From Sphingopyxis flava (GTDB lineage Bacteria; Pseudomonadota; Alphaproteobacteria; Sphingomonadales; Sphingomonadaceae): a DNA stretch of 64,000 bases. Made by a program: the position numbers and the translations under genes. The stretch lies in NCBI RefSeq assembly GCF_900168005.1, contig NZ_FUYP01000001.1:124001-188000 (forward strand), in the 5' to 3' direction. The notes below the pieces were generated by a model. That model was given only the letters and a program-made list of their open reading frames with translations. It did no database searches and was not told the DNA's origin. Positions 7,828 through 16,433 of this stretch are shown in pieces (position 1 is the stretch's first letter; each line of letters opens with the position of its first letter).

Positions 7828-10074
7828 ATGAAGGGTCTCAATCATCTCCTGCTGTCGGGCGCGGCAATCGCTGCGATGACGGCCTGTGCCACGCCGGCTT
7901 TCGCGCAAGCCGCCGACGAAGGCGATACCGCGGCGGCAAGCGACAGCGCGGGGAGCGGCAACGAAATCATCGTGACCGCGCAAAAGCGCGAGCAAAGCCT
8001 GCAGGACGTTCCCATCTCGATGGAAGTGGTCAGCGGCCAGAAGCTTGCCGAGTTCAATTCGAACGACCTCAAGGCGGTCATGAACTACACGCCGAACGTC
8101 TTTGTTCAGTCGACTGCGGGCAACGACGTCATCTATATCCGCGGCTTCGGCTCGCCGCCGGCGAACTTCGCGTTCGACCAGTCGGTATCGCTCTATGTTG
8201 ACGGCGTTTACGCCGGCCGCTCGCGCCAGGCGCAGGCACCCTTTTTCGACCTCGCGCGCGTTGAGGTGCTGCGCGGCCCGCAGGGCGCGCTGTTCGGCAA
8301 GAATACCGCAGCAGGTGCGGTAAGCGTCGTCTCGGCCGGTCCGACGAGCACGCCCGAGGGCGCATTCACGGCGCTCTATAACTTCGATCATGAGGGCTTC
8401 GACGTTTCGGGCTATATCTCGGGCCCGATCAGCGACACGCTGAGCGCACGCCTTGCCTACAAGATCGTCAACCAGGACGGCTATATCCGCAATCTTGCGA
8501 CCAACCACGATGATCCCGAAGTGCGTCAGCAGCTTGCTCGCCTGACGCTGAAGTGGGAGCCCTCGAGCGACTTCGACTATACGGTGAAGGCGGAATATGC
8601 GAACCGCGACGTTATCGGCGGCATCACCGTTGCAAGTTCGCTCACTGGCCCGCAGACCCCGCGCACGACGCGGTATCTCGAGCGCTCAGCGCTTGGCGAT
8701 GAAGGGACCAAGACCGAATCCGTGATGCTCTCGGGCACCGGCAACATCGCGCTCGGCGACTATACGCTGACCTCGGTCACCGGCTATTCCTGGTTCAATG
8801 CCGACATCGTCAACGGCTTTGACCAGACGATTCCGGGCGGCGACGGCGCGGTCACCAACAATTCGGTGTACAACAGCTTCCCCGAACGCTTTGATCAGTT
8901 CTCGCAGGAACTGCGCATTCTCTCGCCGACGGGACGTACCTTCGAGTTCATCGCTGGCGCATATTATGACCGTTCGACCTACCGGCTCGACCAGCTCCAG
9001 GGCTTCAACATCCTTGATCTGTTCGGCAGCCCCTATTTCGGCCGCATCGACAGCCGCTTCAACCAGAAGGCTGAAAGCTGGTCGGTTTTCGGCCAGGGCA
9101 CGCTCAACGTCAGCGACGCATTCCGTGTGATCGGCAGCCTGCGCTACAGCCACACCAAGAAGGACGCCGACTTCGCGTCGCGCCTCGTCTATGGTCCCTT
9201 CGCAATTCGCCCGATCTCGAGCGCCGAGGGTTCGCTCAGCGAAGGCAATGTCGATCCCTCGATCACACTCCAATATGACGTGGCGCCGCGCGTCATGGTC
9301 TATGCAACCTATGGCCGCGGATCCAAGTCGGGCGGCTTCGTGTCCAACACGCTCGGGACGACCGATGCGACCTTCTCGTTCGAGCCTGAACGGTCGACCA
9401 ACTATGAGGCCGGCATCAAGTCGACGCTCGCAGACGGCGCGATCGTGGCGAACGTCTCGGCCTACCACACCGAGTTCAAGGATCTGCAGGTCTCGGTCTA
9501 TCAGCCCGAATCCTCGAGCTATCTGACCGGGAACGCCGCAAGCGCGACGTCGAAGGGGATCGAGGGATCGCTCAGCATCTTCCCCTTCCCCAATTTCGAC
9601 ATTGTCGCATCGGGCGCTTACCAGGATATCAAATATGACGATTATCCTGGCGCGGCCTGCCTCGCCTCGCAGCCGCTCACCTGCACGCCGACGACCAACA
9701 ATCTCGCTGGCTACAGCCCGGCCTACACGTCGAAATGGACCGGGAGCGTGACGGCACACGCCGGGTTTGATCTGCCGAGCGACCTCAAGCTCGACATTAC
9801 CGGGGTCGCGGCGGGCCGTTCGAAATATTTCGACTCTGACGACCAGAGCCCGATCTACGGCGTTCAGAAGGGCTATGTGAAGCTCGACCTGCGCGTCCAG
9901 CTGGCGGACAAGAATGCAGGTTGGCATTTGGCGGTGGTTGGCAAGAACCTCACCAACAAGCTCACCACCGGCAGCGTCTTCCGCCTGCCCGCGCCGATCA
10001 CCGCTGTGTCGCGCGCGATCCAATATGTGGAACCCAGCCGCAATATTTCGGTCGAGGCCGGGTTCAAATTCTGA
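7828..10074 (+). CDS. TonB-dependent outer membrane receptor
   Basis: The 748-residue protein has a signal peptide ending near CATPAFAQA, a TonB box-like NEIIVTAQKREQSLQDVP, a plug domain with VEVLRGPQGALFGKNTAAG, and a long beta-barrel ending in an aromatic residue (EAGFKF). Such receptors import bulky or scarce substrates through the outer membrane with TonB energy; in sphingomonads they often sit in catabolic clusters. GGGAGGGTGCTA precedes the ATG. The next gene overlaps its stop codon by one base. A siderophore role is less likely given the neighbours. Confidence 0.93.
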   Translation: MKGLNHLLLSGAAIAAMTACATPAFAQAADEGDTAAASDSAGSGNEIIVTAQKREQSLQDVPISMEVVSGQKLAEFNSNDLKAVMNYTPNVFVQSTAGNDVIYIRGFGSPPANFAFDQSVSLYVDGVYAGRSRQAQAPFFDLARVEVLRGPQGALFGKNTAAGAVSVVSAGPTSTPEGAFTALYNFDHEGFDVSGYISGPISDTLSARLAYKIVNQDGYIRNLATNHDDPEVRQQLARLTLKWEPSSDFDYTVKAEYANRDVIGGITVASSLTGPQTPRTTRYLERSALGDEGTKTESVMLSGTGNIALGDYTLTSVTGYSWFNADIVNGFDQTIPGGDGAVTNNSVYNSFPERFDQFSQELRILSPTGRTFEFIAGAYYDRSTYRLDQLQGFNILDLFGSPYFGRIDSRFNQKAESWSVFGQGTLNVSDAFRVIGSLRYSHTKKDADFASRLVYGPFAIRPISSAEGSLSEGNVDPSITLQYDVAPRVMVYATYGRGSKSGGFVSNTLGTTDATFSFEPERSTNYEAGIKSTLADGAIVANVSAYHTEFKDLQVSVYQPESSSYLTGNAASATSKGIEGSLSIFPFPNFDIVASGAYQDIKYDDYPGAACLASQPLTCTPTTNNLAGYSPAYTSKWTGSVTAHAGFDLPSDLKLDITGVAAGRSKYFDSDDQSPIYGVQKGYVKLDLRVQLADKNAGWHLAVVGKNLTNKLTTGSVFRLPAPITAVSRAIQYVEPSRNISVEAGFKF

Positions 10075-10571
10075 TGCCCAAGGGATCGGCCGCGATCGAC
10101 GCTTTCCTCGACAGGAAAGCGGCGGTCGCGGCCGTGACTGCTTACGCTGATGCGCTCGACGCGCGCGATTGGGCGGGATACCGCGCCCTTTTCACCGACA
10201 GGATCGCGATCGACTATGGCGCGATCGGCTCGCTCGTCGCGACGGTGACCGCGGAGGAATGGACAAACCGCTGCCGGGCGCTTGAGGGTTTCGATGCGAC
10301 CGCGCACAGGCTCCACAACATGGTCGCCGTCATCGAGGGCGACGCCGCGCTCGTCACGAGCATTGTCGATGCAGCGCATTTCGTCTCAATCGGCGGCAAG
10401 GAGCTCATGGGCGACCTCATCGGCCGCTACACCCACCGCCTTGTGCGCGAACATGGCTGGAAAATCGCCGGCGTCACGCTCGGCGTGGCGGGCTATCCTG
10501 CGGGAAAGGACGCGTTTGACGCGTCCTTCGCCATGGCGCGCACCATTTTTTCTGAAAGAAGCGCTTCATGA
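10074..10571 (+). CDS. SnoaL-like/NTF2-fold protein
   Basis: The 165-residue protein has the SnoaL-like pattern: an N-terminal helix pair with VTAYADALDARDWAGYRALF, then TDRIAIDYGAIG, a central AHRLHNMVAVIEGD, and a last strand with GWKIAGVTLGV. The NTF2 fold forms a cone-shaped pocket used by dehydratases, isomerases and ring-hydroxylating enzyme small subunits. The ATG overlaps the receptor stop codon (TGATG), and the next GST start overlaps its own stop by four bases. A tightly coupled three-gene unit is therefore likely. No catalytic role can be assigned. Confidence 0.75.
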   Translation: MPKGSAAIDAFLDRKAAVAAVTAYADALDARDWAGYRALFTDRIAIDYGAIGSLVATVTAEEWTNRCRALEGFDATAHRLHNMVAVIEGDAALVTSIVDAAHFVSIGGKELMGDLIGRYTHRLVREHGWKIAGVTLGVAGYPAGKDAFDASFAMARTIFSERSAS

Positions 10572-11278
10572 TCGACGTCTATTTCACGCCAACCCCCAAC
10601 GGGCACAAGGTCTCGATCATGCTCGAAGAGACCGGGCTTGCCCACCGGCTCCTCAAGATGGACATGCTGGCGGGCGACCATCTGACGCCTGAGTATCGCC
10701 GCATCAATCCGAACGGCCGGTTGCCCGCCATCGTCGATCATGATCCCATCGGCGGCGGCGCGCCGCTTCCCGTGTTCGAAAGCGGCGCGATCCTTCTCTA
10801 CCTTGCCGAAAAGAGCGGGAAGCTGCTCCCGCACGATCCGCGCCGGCGCAGCCAGGCACAGCAATGGCTGATGTGGCAGATGGCAAGCTTCGGTCCGATG
10901 CAGGGTCAGGCGCATCATTTCATCCGCTATGCGCCCGAAGGACAGCCCTACCCTGTCGAGCGCTATCGCAACGAGACAGTGCGCCTGCTTCACGTCCTCG
11001 ACGGACGGCTGAGTGAGGCCGAATATCTCGCCGAGGAATATTCGGTTGCCGACATCGCGTGCTGGCCGTGGGCGCGCGCCACGCGGGCCATCGGGCTTGC
11101 CCTTGACGATTATCCCGCGCTCGCGGCCTGGTTCACGCGGATCGCCGAGCGTCCGGCTGTCATCGCGGGCACCGACGTCAAGAATGCGCCGAATCTCTCA
11201 AGCGCGCGTCCGGTGCTGACAAAGGAGCAATGGTCGAACCTGTTCGGCCAGAATATGCTCGAGGCGCCCACGCGGTAA
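10568..11278 (+). CDS. Glutathione S-transferase, Nu-class/YfcG-like (3)
   Basis: The 236-residue protein shares the YfcG layout: FTPTPNGHKVSIMLEETGLA, NPNGRLPAIVD, ESGAILLYLAEKSGKLLP, GQAHHFIRYAPEGQPYPVE, and SVADIACWPWARATRA in the helical domain. The TPN motif at residues 8-10 marks the Nu class. It is the last gene of the receptor-SnoaL-GST unit. Its place directly behind the importer suggests that a glutathione-dependent step acts early on the imported compound; this is inference. Confidence 0.9.
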   Translation: MIDVYFTPTPNGHKVSIMLEETGLAHRLLKMDMLAGDHLTPEYRRINPNGRLPAIVDHDPIGGGAPLPVFESGAILLYLAEKSGKLLPHDPRRRSQAQQWLMWQMASFGPMQGQAHHFIRYAPEGQPYPVERYRNETVRLLHVLDGRLSEAEYLAEEYSVADIACWPWARATRAIGLALDDYPALAAWFTRIAERPAVIAGTDVKNAPNLSSARPVLTKEQWSNLFGQNMLEAPTR

Positions 11279-11336
11279 GCCGCGCGATCAATGCGCCCTG
11301 GCTCGCAGCGGGGGCGCTGCATTTCTGCCCTCCCGA

Positions 11337-12389
11337 TCAGGCGATCTCCGCGCGCACCAGCGCCGCGCCTTCCACCATCGCCTTCAGCTTGGCCTGCGAA
11401 TGCTCGCGGCTATGGTATTTCATCCCGCAATCGGGGGCGATCCAGAGGCGTTCGGCATCGACATATCGCAGCGCCTCGCGGATGCGGCCCGCAACCACTT
11501 CGGGCGTTTCGACGTCGGGAACCGACAGATCCAGCACGCCGTACATGATCGTCTTTGTCGGCAGTTCGGCGAGGATCGCGGGATCGAGTCCGGGCTGGGC
11601 CGCCTCGATCGAGATGACGTCGACCGCCGAGGCCTCGAGCTCGGCCAGAAAATCATAAGCCTTGGGCTTTGGCCCGGTCGCGCCGGCGCCGTGGTGGACC
11701 ATCGCATAGCCAAAGCAGATGTGGAGCGCTGTCGTTCCCTCGACACCGTCGAGTGCGCGGTTGATTGCCTCGATCGCATAGGCGCCTGCAGCGTCGGCGC
11801 GCGCCTGCAGATAGGGCTCATCGAGCTGGACGACGTCGACCCCGGCGGCAAACAGGTCGCGGATCTCGGCGTTGACCGCGTCCGCATAATCGATCGCGAG
11901 GGCGCGGGCGTCGGCATAATAGCCGTTCTCGGCCTGCTGCGTCATCGTGAAGGGGCCGGGAAGCGTGAGCTTGACCGGCTTGGTCGAATGGCGACGAAGA
12001 AAGGCCGCGTCCTGCGCCTCGATGGGCGCAAGGCGGCGGATCGGACCCGAGACGAGCGGCACGGGATTGGCATTGCCTGTCCGGTCGATCGCTGTGCCAT
12101 GCTTGTTAGGATCGATCCCGGAAAGGGCCGTCGCGAGCCGGTTCGAATAGCTTTCGCGTCGCATCTCGCCGTCGCCGACAATGTCGATGCCAATCTCTTC
12201 CTGCTCGCGGATCGCCATCAGCGTCGCAGCTTCCTGCGCGTCGGCGAGCCAGGGTTCGGGTATGCGCCAGAGCGTCTCGGCGCGCACGCGGGGCGGTAGG
12301 CTCGCTTTCAGCCGCTCCCGGTCGATCAGCCAGTCAGGTTGGGGATAGCTTCCCACGATCGTCGTGGGCAAGATGGGGTGGTCAAACAC
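11337..12389 (-). CDS. MetE-like zinc thiol alkyltransferase (cobalamin-independent methionine synthase C-terminal type)
   Basis: The 350-residue protein corresponds to the catalytic barrel of MetE alone. The expected zinc ligands are all present: His223 and Cys225 (ALHICFG), Glu262 (ISIEAAQ) and Cys321 (APDCGMK). GPFTMTQQ and LDEPYL blocks also fit. Stand-alone members include methionine synthases that use other methyl donors and epoxyalkane:coenzyme M transferase, all activating a thiol at zinc. In a cluster rich in glutathione enzymes a thiol alkylation or dealkylation step is likelier than methionine synthesis. It is divergent from a CoA ligase across a copy of the cluster palindrome. Confidence 0.85.
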   Translation of the reverse strand: MFDHPILPTTIVGSYPQPDWLIDRERLKASLPPRVRAETLWRIPEPWLADAQEAATLMAIREQEEIGIDIVGDGEMRRESYSNRLATALSGIDPNKHGTAIDRTGNANPVPLVSGPIRRLAPIEAQDAAFLRRHSTKPVKLTLPGPFTMTQQAENGYYADARALAIDYADAVNAEIRDLFAAGVDVVQLDEPYLQARADAAGAYAIEAINRALDGVEGTTALHICFGYAMVHHGAGATGPKPKAYDFLAELEASAVDVISIEAAQPGLDPAILAELPTKTIMYGVLDLSVPDVETPEVVAGRIREALRYVDAERLWIAPDCGMKYHSREHSQAKLKAMVEGAALVRAEIA

Positions 12390-12427
12390 GGCTGATCCTC
12401 TCGAATTTTTGGACTGGCCAGTTTTTA

Positions 12428-12441
12428 CTTAGTATTCTATC
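12428..12441. promoter_or_regulatory. Cluster operator copy 3
   Basis: CTTAGTATTCTATC lies between the divergent MetE-like and acyl-CoA ligase genes. Ten of its first twelve bases form the conserved half plus core. For the ligase, TTGGAC-N18-TATTCT would put the -10 inside the site. Confidence 0.5.
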
Positions 12442-12474
12442 TAATTCAAGCGAAACAGACGGTGGGAGAGCTCG

Positions 12475-14040
12475 ATGATCGATTTGGATGCCATCAGGAC
12501 GCTGGCCGACATCCCCGCAGCGCAGGCGCAAAAGCGCGGCGGCGCGGTGGCGGTAAAATTCGGCGCCCGTGAAACAAGCTTCGCCGAACTCGACGCGCAG
12601 TCGAACCGCGTCGCCAACGCGCTGATCGCGTCGGCGGTTGTTCCGGGCGACCGCGTGTCGGTTCTCTCGAAGAACCATGACGCCTGGTATCCTCTCTTCT
12701 TCGGAACCGCGCGGTCGCGCGCCTGCCTTGCACCGATCAACTGCAGGCTTGCAGCGGGCGAGATCGCCTTCATCCTCGGCGATGCAGCGCCGAAGCTATT
12801 GTTCGTCGGCGAGGATTTCTTCGAGACCGCGCTTGCCGCGATTGCGGAGCTTGAGACCCCACCGCGCCTCACAGCCCTTTATGGCGCGCACCCGGCCTTC
12901 GAGAGCTTCGACGCCTGGCTGGGCGATGCGCCTGCGGCGCCGCCGGCCGACGAGCCGCAACTTGGCGACGATGTGCTCCAGCTCTACACCAGCGGGACCA
13001 CCGGACGCCCGAAGGGCGTTGTGCTCGCCAACAGAAATTACCGGCGATTCCTCGAGATGGCGAGCGAAGTCGACGGCTTTGCCTACGACGAGGACGACAC
13101 GGTGATGATCGTCATGCCGTTGTTCCACGTCGCGGGAACCAACGTCAGCTTTTCTGGCCTCGCGCAAGGCGGACGGCTGGTTCTGGTCAAGGACTTCGCC
13201 GCGCCCGACGCCATCCGGATGCTCACCGAGGAACGGGTGGCGCATGCCTTTCTCGCGCCCGCCATGATCCAGATGATGCTGCAGCAAGCCGAAGCACCCG
13301 ACGGCGATTATTCGCAGCTCCGCTCGATCGCTTATGGAGCCTCGCCCATCGCGGAGGATGTGCTTCGCCGTGCGCGTGCGACCTTCGGCTGCGACTTCGT
13401 ACAATTTTATGGCATGACCGAAAGCGCGGGCGGCGGCGCCTATCTGTCGCCCGCCGCCCATGATCTGCCGGGCAAGCTGACGTCGTGCGGCAAGCCCTGG
13501 CCGCAGACCGAAATGGCGATCCTCAATGGCGAGGGGCGCCCGCTCGGCGATGGCGAGATCGGCGAAATCGCAATTCGCGGCGACATCGTCATGAAGGAAT
13601 ATTGGAACCGACCCGAGGCGACCTGCGAGACGGTTATCGATGGCTGGCTGCACACGGGCGATGTCGGATATCGCGACGCCGACGGCTTCTATTTCGTCCA
13701 CGACCGGATCAAGGACATGATCGTCTCGGGCGGCGAAAATGTCTATCCCGCCGAAGTCGAAAGCGCGATCATGGGCTGTCCTGGCGTCGCCGACGTCGCC
13801 GTGATCGGAGTCCCTGACGACAAATGGGGCGAAGCGGTGAAGGCGCTCATTGTCCCCGTTAAGGGTGCCGAGCCGGACCCGGACGCGGTGATCGCCTGGG
13901 CGCGCGAGAGGATCGCCGCGTACAAGGCCCCCAAGAGCGTCGACTTCCTTGATGCTCTGCCGCGCAATCCTTCAGGCAAGGTGCTGCGCCGGGACCTTCG
14001 CGCTCCCTATTGGGAAGGCCGCGAGCGCGCCGTCGGGTAG
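12475..14040 (+). CDS. AMP-dependent acyl-CoA synthetase/ligase (1)
   Basis: The 521-residue protein is an ANL-superfamily ligase that activates a carboxylic acid to acyl-AMP and then acyl-CoA. It has the phosphate loop LYTSGTTGRPKGV (about residues 171-183), the A5 motif QFYGMTESAGG, the A7 aspartate WLHTGDVG, the hinge VHDRIKDMI and the catalytic lysine region NPSGKVLRRDL at the C-terminus. GGTGGGAGAG precedes the ATG. The acid specificity cannot be read from sequence. Its promoter shares a palindrome with the divergent MetE-like gene. Confidence 0.92.
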   Translation: MIDLDAIRTLADIPAAQAQKRGGAVAVKFGARETSFAELDAQSNRVANALIASAVVPGDRVSVLSKNHDAWYPLFFGTARSRACLAPINCRLAAGEIAFILGDAAPKLLFVGEDFFETALAAIAELETPPRLTALYGAHPAFESFDAWLGDAPAAPPADEPQLGDDVLQLYTSGTTGRPKGVVLANRNYRRFLEMASEVDGFAYDEDDTVMIVMPLFHVAGTNVSFSGLAQGGRLVLVKDFAAPDAIRMLTEERVAHAFLAPAMIQMMLQQAEAPDGDYSQLRSIAYGASPIAEDVLRRARATFGCDFVQFYGMTESAGGGAYLSPAAHDLPGKLTSCGKPWPQTEMAILNGEGRPLGDGEIGEIAIRGDIVMKEYWNRPEATCETVIDGWLHTGDVGYRDADGFYFVHDRIKDMIVSGGENVYPAEVESAIMGCPGVADVAVIGVPDDKWGEAVKALIVPVKGAEPDPDAVIAWARERIAAYKAPKSVDFLDALPRNPSGKVLRRDLRAPYWEGRERAVG

Positions 14041-14179
14041 ACGCGCCGCGCGGCAGCATGAGCGCTCGAGGGAGCATCAAGGTGCCAATGCAGGGCCATC
14101 GCCCGGCGACGAAAAGAAAAAATGCCGCCCGCCCCCTCGCTTCGTCCGGCGAGCGGCGGCAAGAAGAACGGGATGGCGC

Positions 14180-14207
14180 AAAAAAGGCCCGGCGCAAGCG
14201 CCGGGCC
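14180..14207 (-). terminator. Rho-independent terminator for the MFS-to-VOC operon
   Basis: A near-perfect GC hairpin (GGCCCGGC, loop GCAAGC, GCCGGGCC at 14186-14207) is followed on the minus strand by six T residues. It lies between convergent genes, 23 bases past the stop of the minus-strand VOC gene. Confidence 0.85.
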
Positions 14208-14229
14208 CAGAGGACTTCTCGGTAGAAAA

Positions 14230-14826
14230 TTATTCCGCGGGAACCGGCGTGCGGCCCGTGATCATTCCTTCGGCCTTGCTGCCGTCGGCGCGCACGGGGT
14301 CGTGCGCAACGTCGCTTTCGTCGAGCACCTTGGTCCACGCAGCGAATTCGAGGCACACGCCGTCGGGGTCGAAGAAATAGACCGAGCGCACGAAAACACC
14401 CTCATGCATCTCAGCCGACGACTGCGTCGGCGAGTTGTCGTGGTTGAGGATCGGGGTCACTTCGACACCCTTTTCGATCAGTCGCTGATAATATTCATCG
14501 AACTTTTCGGCGCGCACGTTGATCGCGATGTGGTTCATCGAACCGTGCGCCGACACGAAGCTTCCCCGCGTGGGCAGCGCGGCAGGAGCCGACACGCCCG
14601 GCGCCGCCTCGGGCGCATCGGGGAACCAGAAAAAGGCCAGCGAATCGCCGTTGCCGATGTCGAAGAAGAAATGCTGGCCGTGACCGCCCGGCAGGTCGAT
14701 CGTCTTGGTCAGGGGCATCCCGAGGATGTCGCGATAAAATTCGACCGTCTTGGCCATGTCCTTGCACACAAGCGCCAAATGGTTGACGCCGCAAAATTCA
14801 AATTCGGTGTTCGTCTGTGCCATCAT
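14230..14826 (-). CDS. VOC (glyoxalase/extradiol dioxygenase) superfamily protein
   Basis: The 198-residue protein begins with a GVNHLALVCKDMAKTVEFYR block, the first beta-alpha-beta of the vicinal oxygen chelate fold, and has a second half with GSMNHIAINVRAEKFDEYY and SVYFFDPDGVCLEF. The histidines (NHLAL, NHIAI) and a final glutamate could form the metal site of a glyoxalase, isomerase or dioxygenase. AAAGGAG precedes two adjacent ATG codons. It is the last gene before a strong terminator and 14 bases after a GST, so it may act on glutathione adducts. Confidence 0.85.
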   Translation of the reverse strand: MMAQTNTEFEFCGVNHLALVCKDMAKTVEFYRDILGMPLTKTIDLPGGHGQHFFFDIGNGDSLAFFWFPDAPEAAPGVSAPAALPTRGSFVSAHGSMNHIAINVRAEKFDEYYQRLIEKGVEVTPILNHDNSPTQSSAEMHEGVFVRSVYFFDPDGVCLEFAAWTKVLDESDVAHDPVRADGSKAEGMITGRTPVPAE

Positions 14827-14840
14827 CCATCTCCTTTATC

Positions 14841-15464
14841 TTAGCTGGGATTGACGCTGGGACGGGCCTTCATGCCCTCGAACCAGCGCAGAATATTGCC
14901 GTTGGCGGGGTCGATCGGCTGCCCCACACCGGCGCCGAAATCGAGAAAAGCAAAGAGCAGAATATCGGCAAGGCTGATGCGGTCCCCGGCAATGAACTCA
15001 CGCCCTGCGATCAGCGGATCGAGCCATTTGAGCCCGTCCTGCGCGACCGCCTTCAGCCCCGCCGCTGCTTCAGGAAGGCAGCGCATCCGGGATTCGAAAA
15101 GCGGCAGCCCTTCGGCAAAGCGGAACCCGTTGGTCATCGGCTCGCAGATCTTGAGGTCGACGCGGCGCGTCCACATGCGCGTTGCCGCACGCTCCTCCGG
15201 GGTTGACCCGATCAGCACAGGATCGGGAAAGCGCTCTTCGAGATATTCGCAGATCGCCGTGATTTCGGTAAGGATAGAGCCATCGTCGAGCTCGAGCGCG
15301 GGAGTCTGCCCTGCCGGATTGACCTCGACTGCATAGGGTGCGCGCCGGTTCTCGCCGCCCCGCAGATCGACCACGACTTCAGGGAGACTGATCCCCTTTT
15401 CCGCCATGAAAATCGCCACGACGCGGGGGTTGGGACCAACGCTGGTAAAAAATCTCATGGCCAT
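14841..15464 (-). CDS. Glutathione S-transferase (maleylacetoacetate isomerase/Zeta-Theta-like)
   Basis: This 207-residue GST differs from the three Nu-like ones. Its N-terminal domain reads FFTSVGPNPRVVAIFMAEKG, followed by NPAGQTPALELDDGS and EITAICEYLEERFPDP, and the C-terminal helical domain has ISLADILLFAFLDFG. It could isomerise, dehalogenate or conjugate an intermediate. The 54-base gap before it contains TTGACA-N17-TAGGAC, a plausible internal promoter with the shared GTCAA-N5-TTGAC element, so it may be expressed both from the long operon and on its own. Confidence 0.85.
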   Translation of the reverse strand: MAMRFFTSVGPNPRVVAIFMAEKGISLPEVVVDLRGGENRRAPYAVEVNPAGQTPALELDDGSILTEITAICEYLEERFPDPVLIGSTPEERAATRMWTRRVDLKICEPMTNGFRFAEGLPLFESRMRCLPEAAAGLKAVAQDGLKWLDPLIAGREFIAGDRISLADILLFAFLDFGAGVGQPIDPANGNILRWFEGMKARPSVNPS

Positions 15465-15473
15465 CCTCTCAGT

Positions 15474-15516
15474 ACATGTCCTAACGATTTACGCGATAAT
15501 TGTCAACTAAATTGAC
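15474..15516 (-). promoter_or_regulatory. Likely internal promoter with GTCAA-N5-TTGAC element
   Basis: On the minus strand GTCAATTTAGTTGAC (15516-15502) overlaps a consensus -35 TTGACA; TAGGAC lies 17 bases further. The element differs by two bases from GTCAATCTGGTTGAC at 7770-7756. It faces the GST gene at 15464. A weak relative of the cluster palindrome near 15470-15485 was not accepted. Confidence 0.45.
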
Positions 15517-15518
15517 GG

Positions 15519-16433
15519 TTATCGCAAGGCAAGCCCGGGTCGGGGCCATCGCACACGATAAAGCGTGCCCGTCGTCGAGGCGGTAATATAGGCGTCGCGG
15601 CGATCGGCACCGCCGAAGGCGATATTCGTGATCCCGATGTCCGGAAGCGGCAGGAAATCGCACGCACCCCCTTCGGGATCGAAAATGGTGATCCCACCCT
15701 CGACCATCGTGCCGACACAGACACGGCCGCTTTCCTCGACCGCCAGGCTGTCGAGCAATCGAAAGGCGGGCGGCGTGCCGACGTAGCGGCCAGGCGACCA
15801 GGCACCCGGCGGCGCGAGTTCGCCGGGCGCGACGACGTCCATCGCCCACACCCGCGCAGTCATCGTCTCGCTCATATAGAGCGTCCGCCCGTCGGGTGAG
15901 AGGCCGATGCCATTTGGCCCCATCACCTCAGCGCGCTGACGGCTGATATAGGAGCCATCGGCCCGGGCATAATAAATCGCGCCATGATCGCGGCCGCGCG
16001 CGCGGACCTGCCCATGATCGGTGAACCAGAATCCGCCTTCGCCATCGAAGACGATATCGTTCGGCCCCTTGAGCGCCTCGCCCTCGAACTCATCATAGAG
16101 CGTCGTGACGGCCCCGGTTACGAGATCCACGCGCTGGATCGAGCCGCACGCTGCGTCATTCGCCGCGTGGCCGGGGAAGAGCAGCGCTCCCGCCTCGACC
16201 CACTGGAAGCCGCCATTGTTGCAGACATAGGCGGCTCCGTCGGGGCCGAGCGCGACCCCGTTCGGCCCGCCGCCGAGCTCGGCGACCACCGTGAGGCTGC
16301 CATCGGGCGCCACACGGGTCAGTGTGCCGCGCGCGATCTCGACGAGCAGTACGGATCCGTCGGCCATCGGCACGGGACCTTCGGGAAAGCGAAGGCCCCT
16401 CGCGATGACCTCGGGCACGCCAAAGCCGCTCAT
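15519..16433 (-). CDS. SMP-30/gluconolactonase/LRE family protein
   Basis: The 304-residue protein is a six-bladed beta-propeller lactonase: RGLRFPEGPVPMADGSVLLV at the N-terminus gives the metal glutamate (FPEGP), GPNGVALGPDG and KGPNDIVFDGEGGFWFTD supply the metal asparagines, and NGIGLSPDGRTLYMSET the last aspartate region. Members hydrolyse sugar or aromatic lactones with a divalent metal. Its ATG overlaps the stop of the preceding CMD gene by four bases. A lactone intermediate in the pathway is suggested. Confidence 0.88.
   Translation of the reverse strand: MSGFGVPEVIARGLRFPEGPVPMADGSVLLVEIARGTLTRVAPDGSLTVVAELGGGPNGVALGPDGAAYVCNNGGFQWVEAGALLFPGHAANDAACGSIQRVDLVTGAVTTLYDEFEGEALKGPNDIVFDGEGGFWFTDHGQVRARGRDHGAIYYARADGSYISRQRAEVMGPNGIGLSPDGRTLYMSETMTARVWAMDVVAPGELAPPGAWSPGRYVGTPPAFRLLDSLAVEESGRVCVGTMVEGGITIFDPEGGACDFLPLPDIGITNIAFGGADRRDAYITASTTGTLYRVRWPRPGLALR

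Noticed and set aside
15470-15487. Possible cluster operator before the GST at 15464
   Set aside because: AGTACATGTCCTAACG keeps only one half-site with wrong spacing; the region was kept only as a promoter with the GTCAA-N5-TTGAC element.
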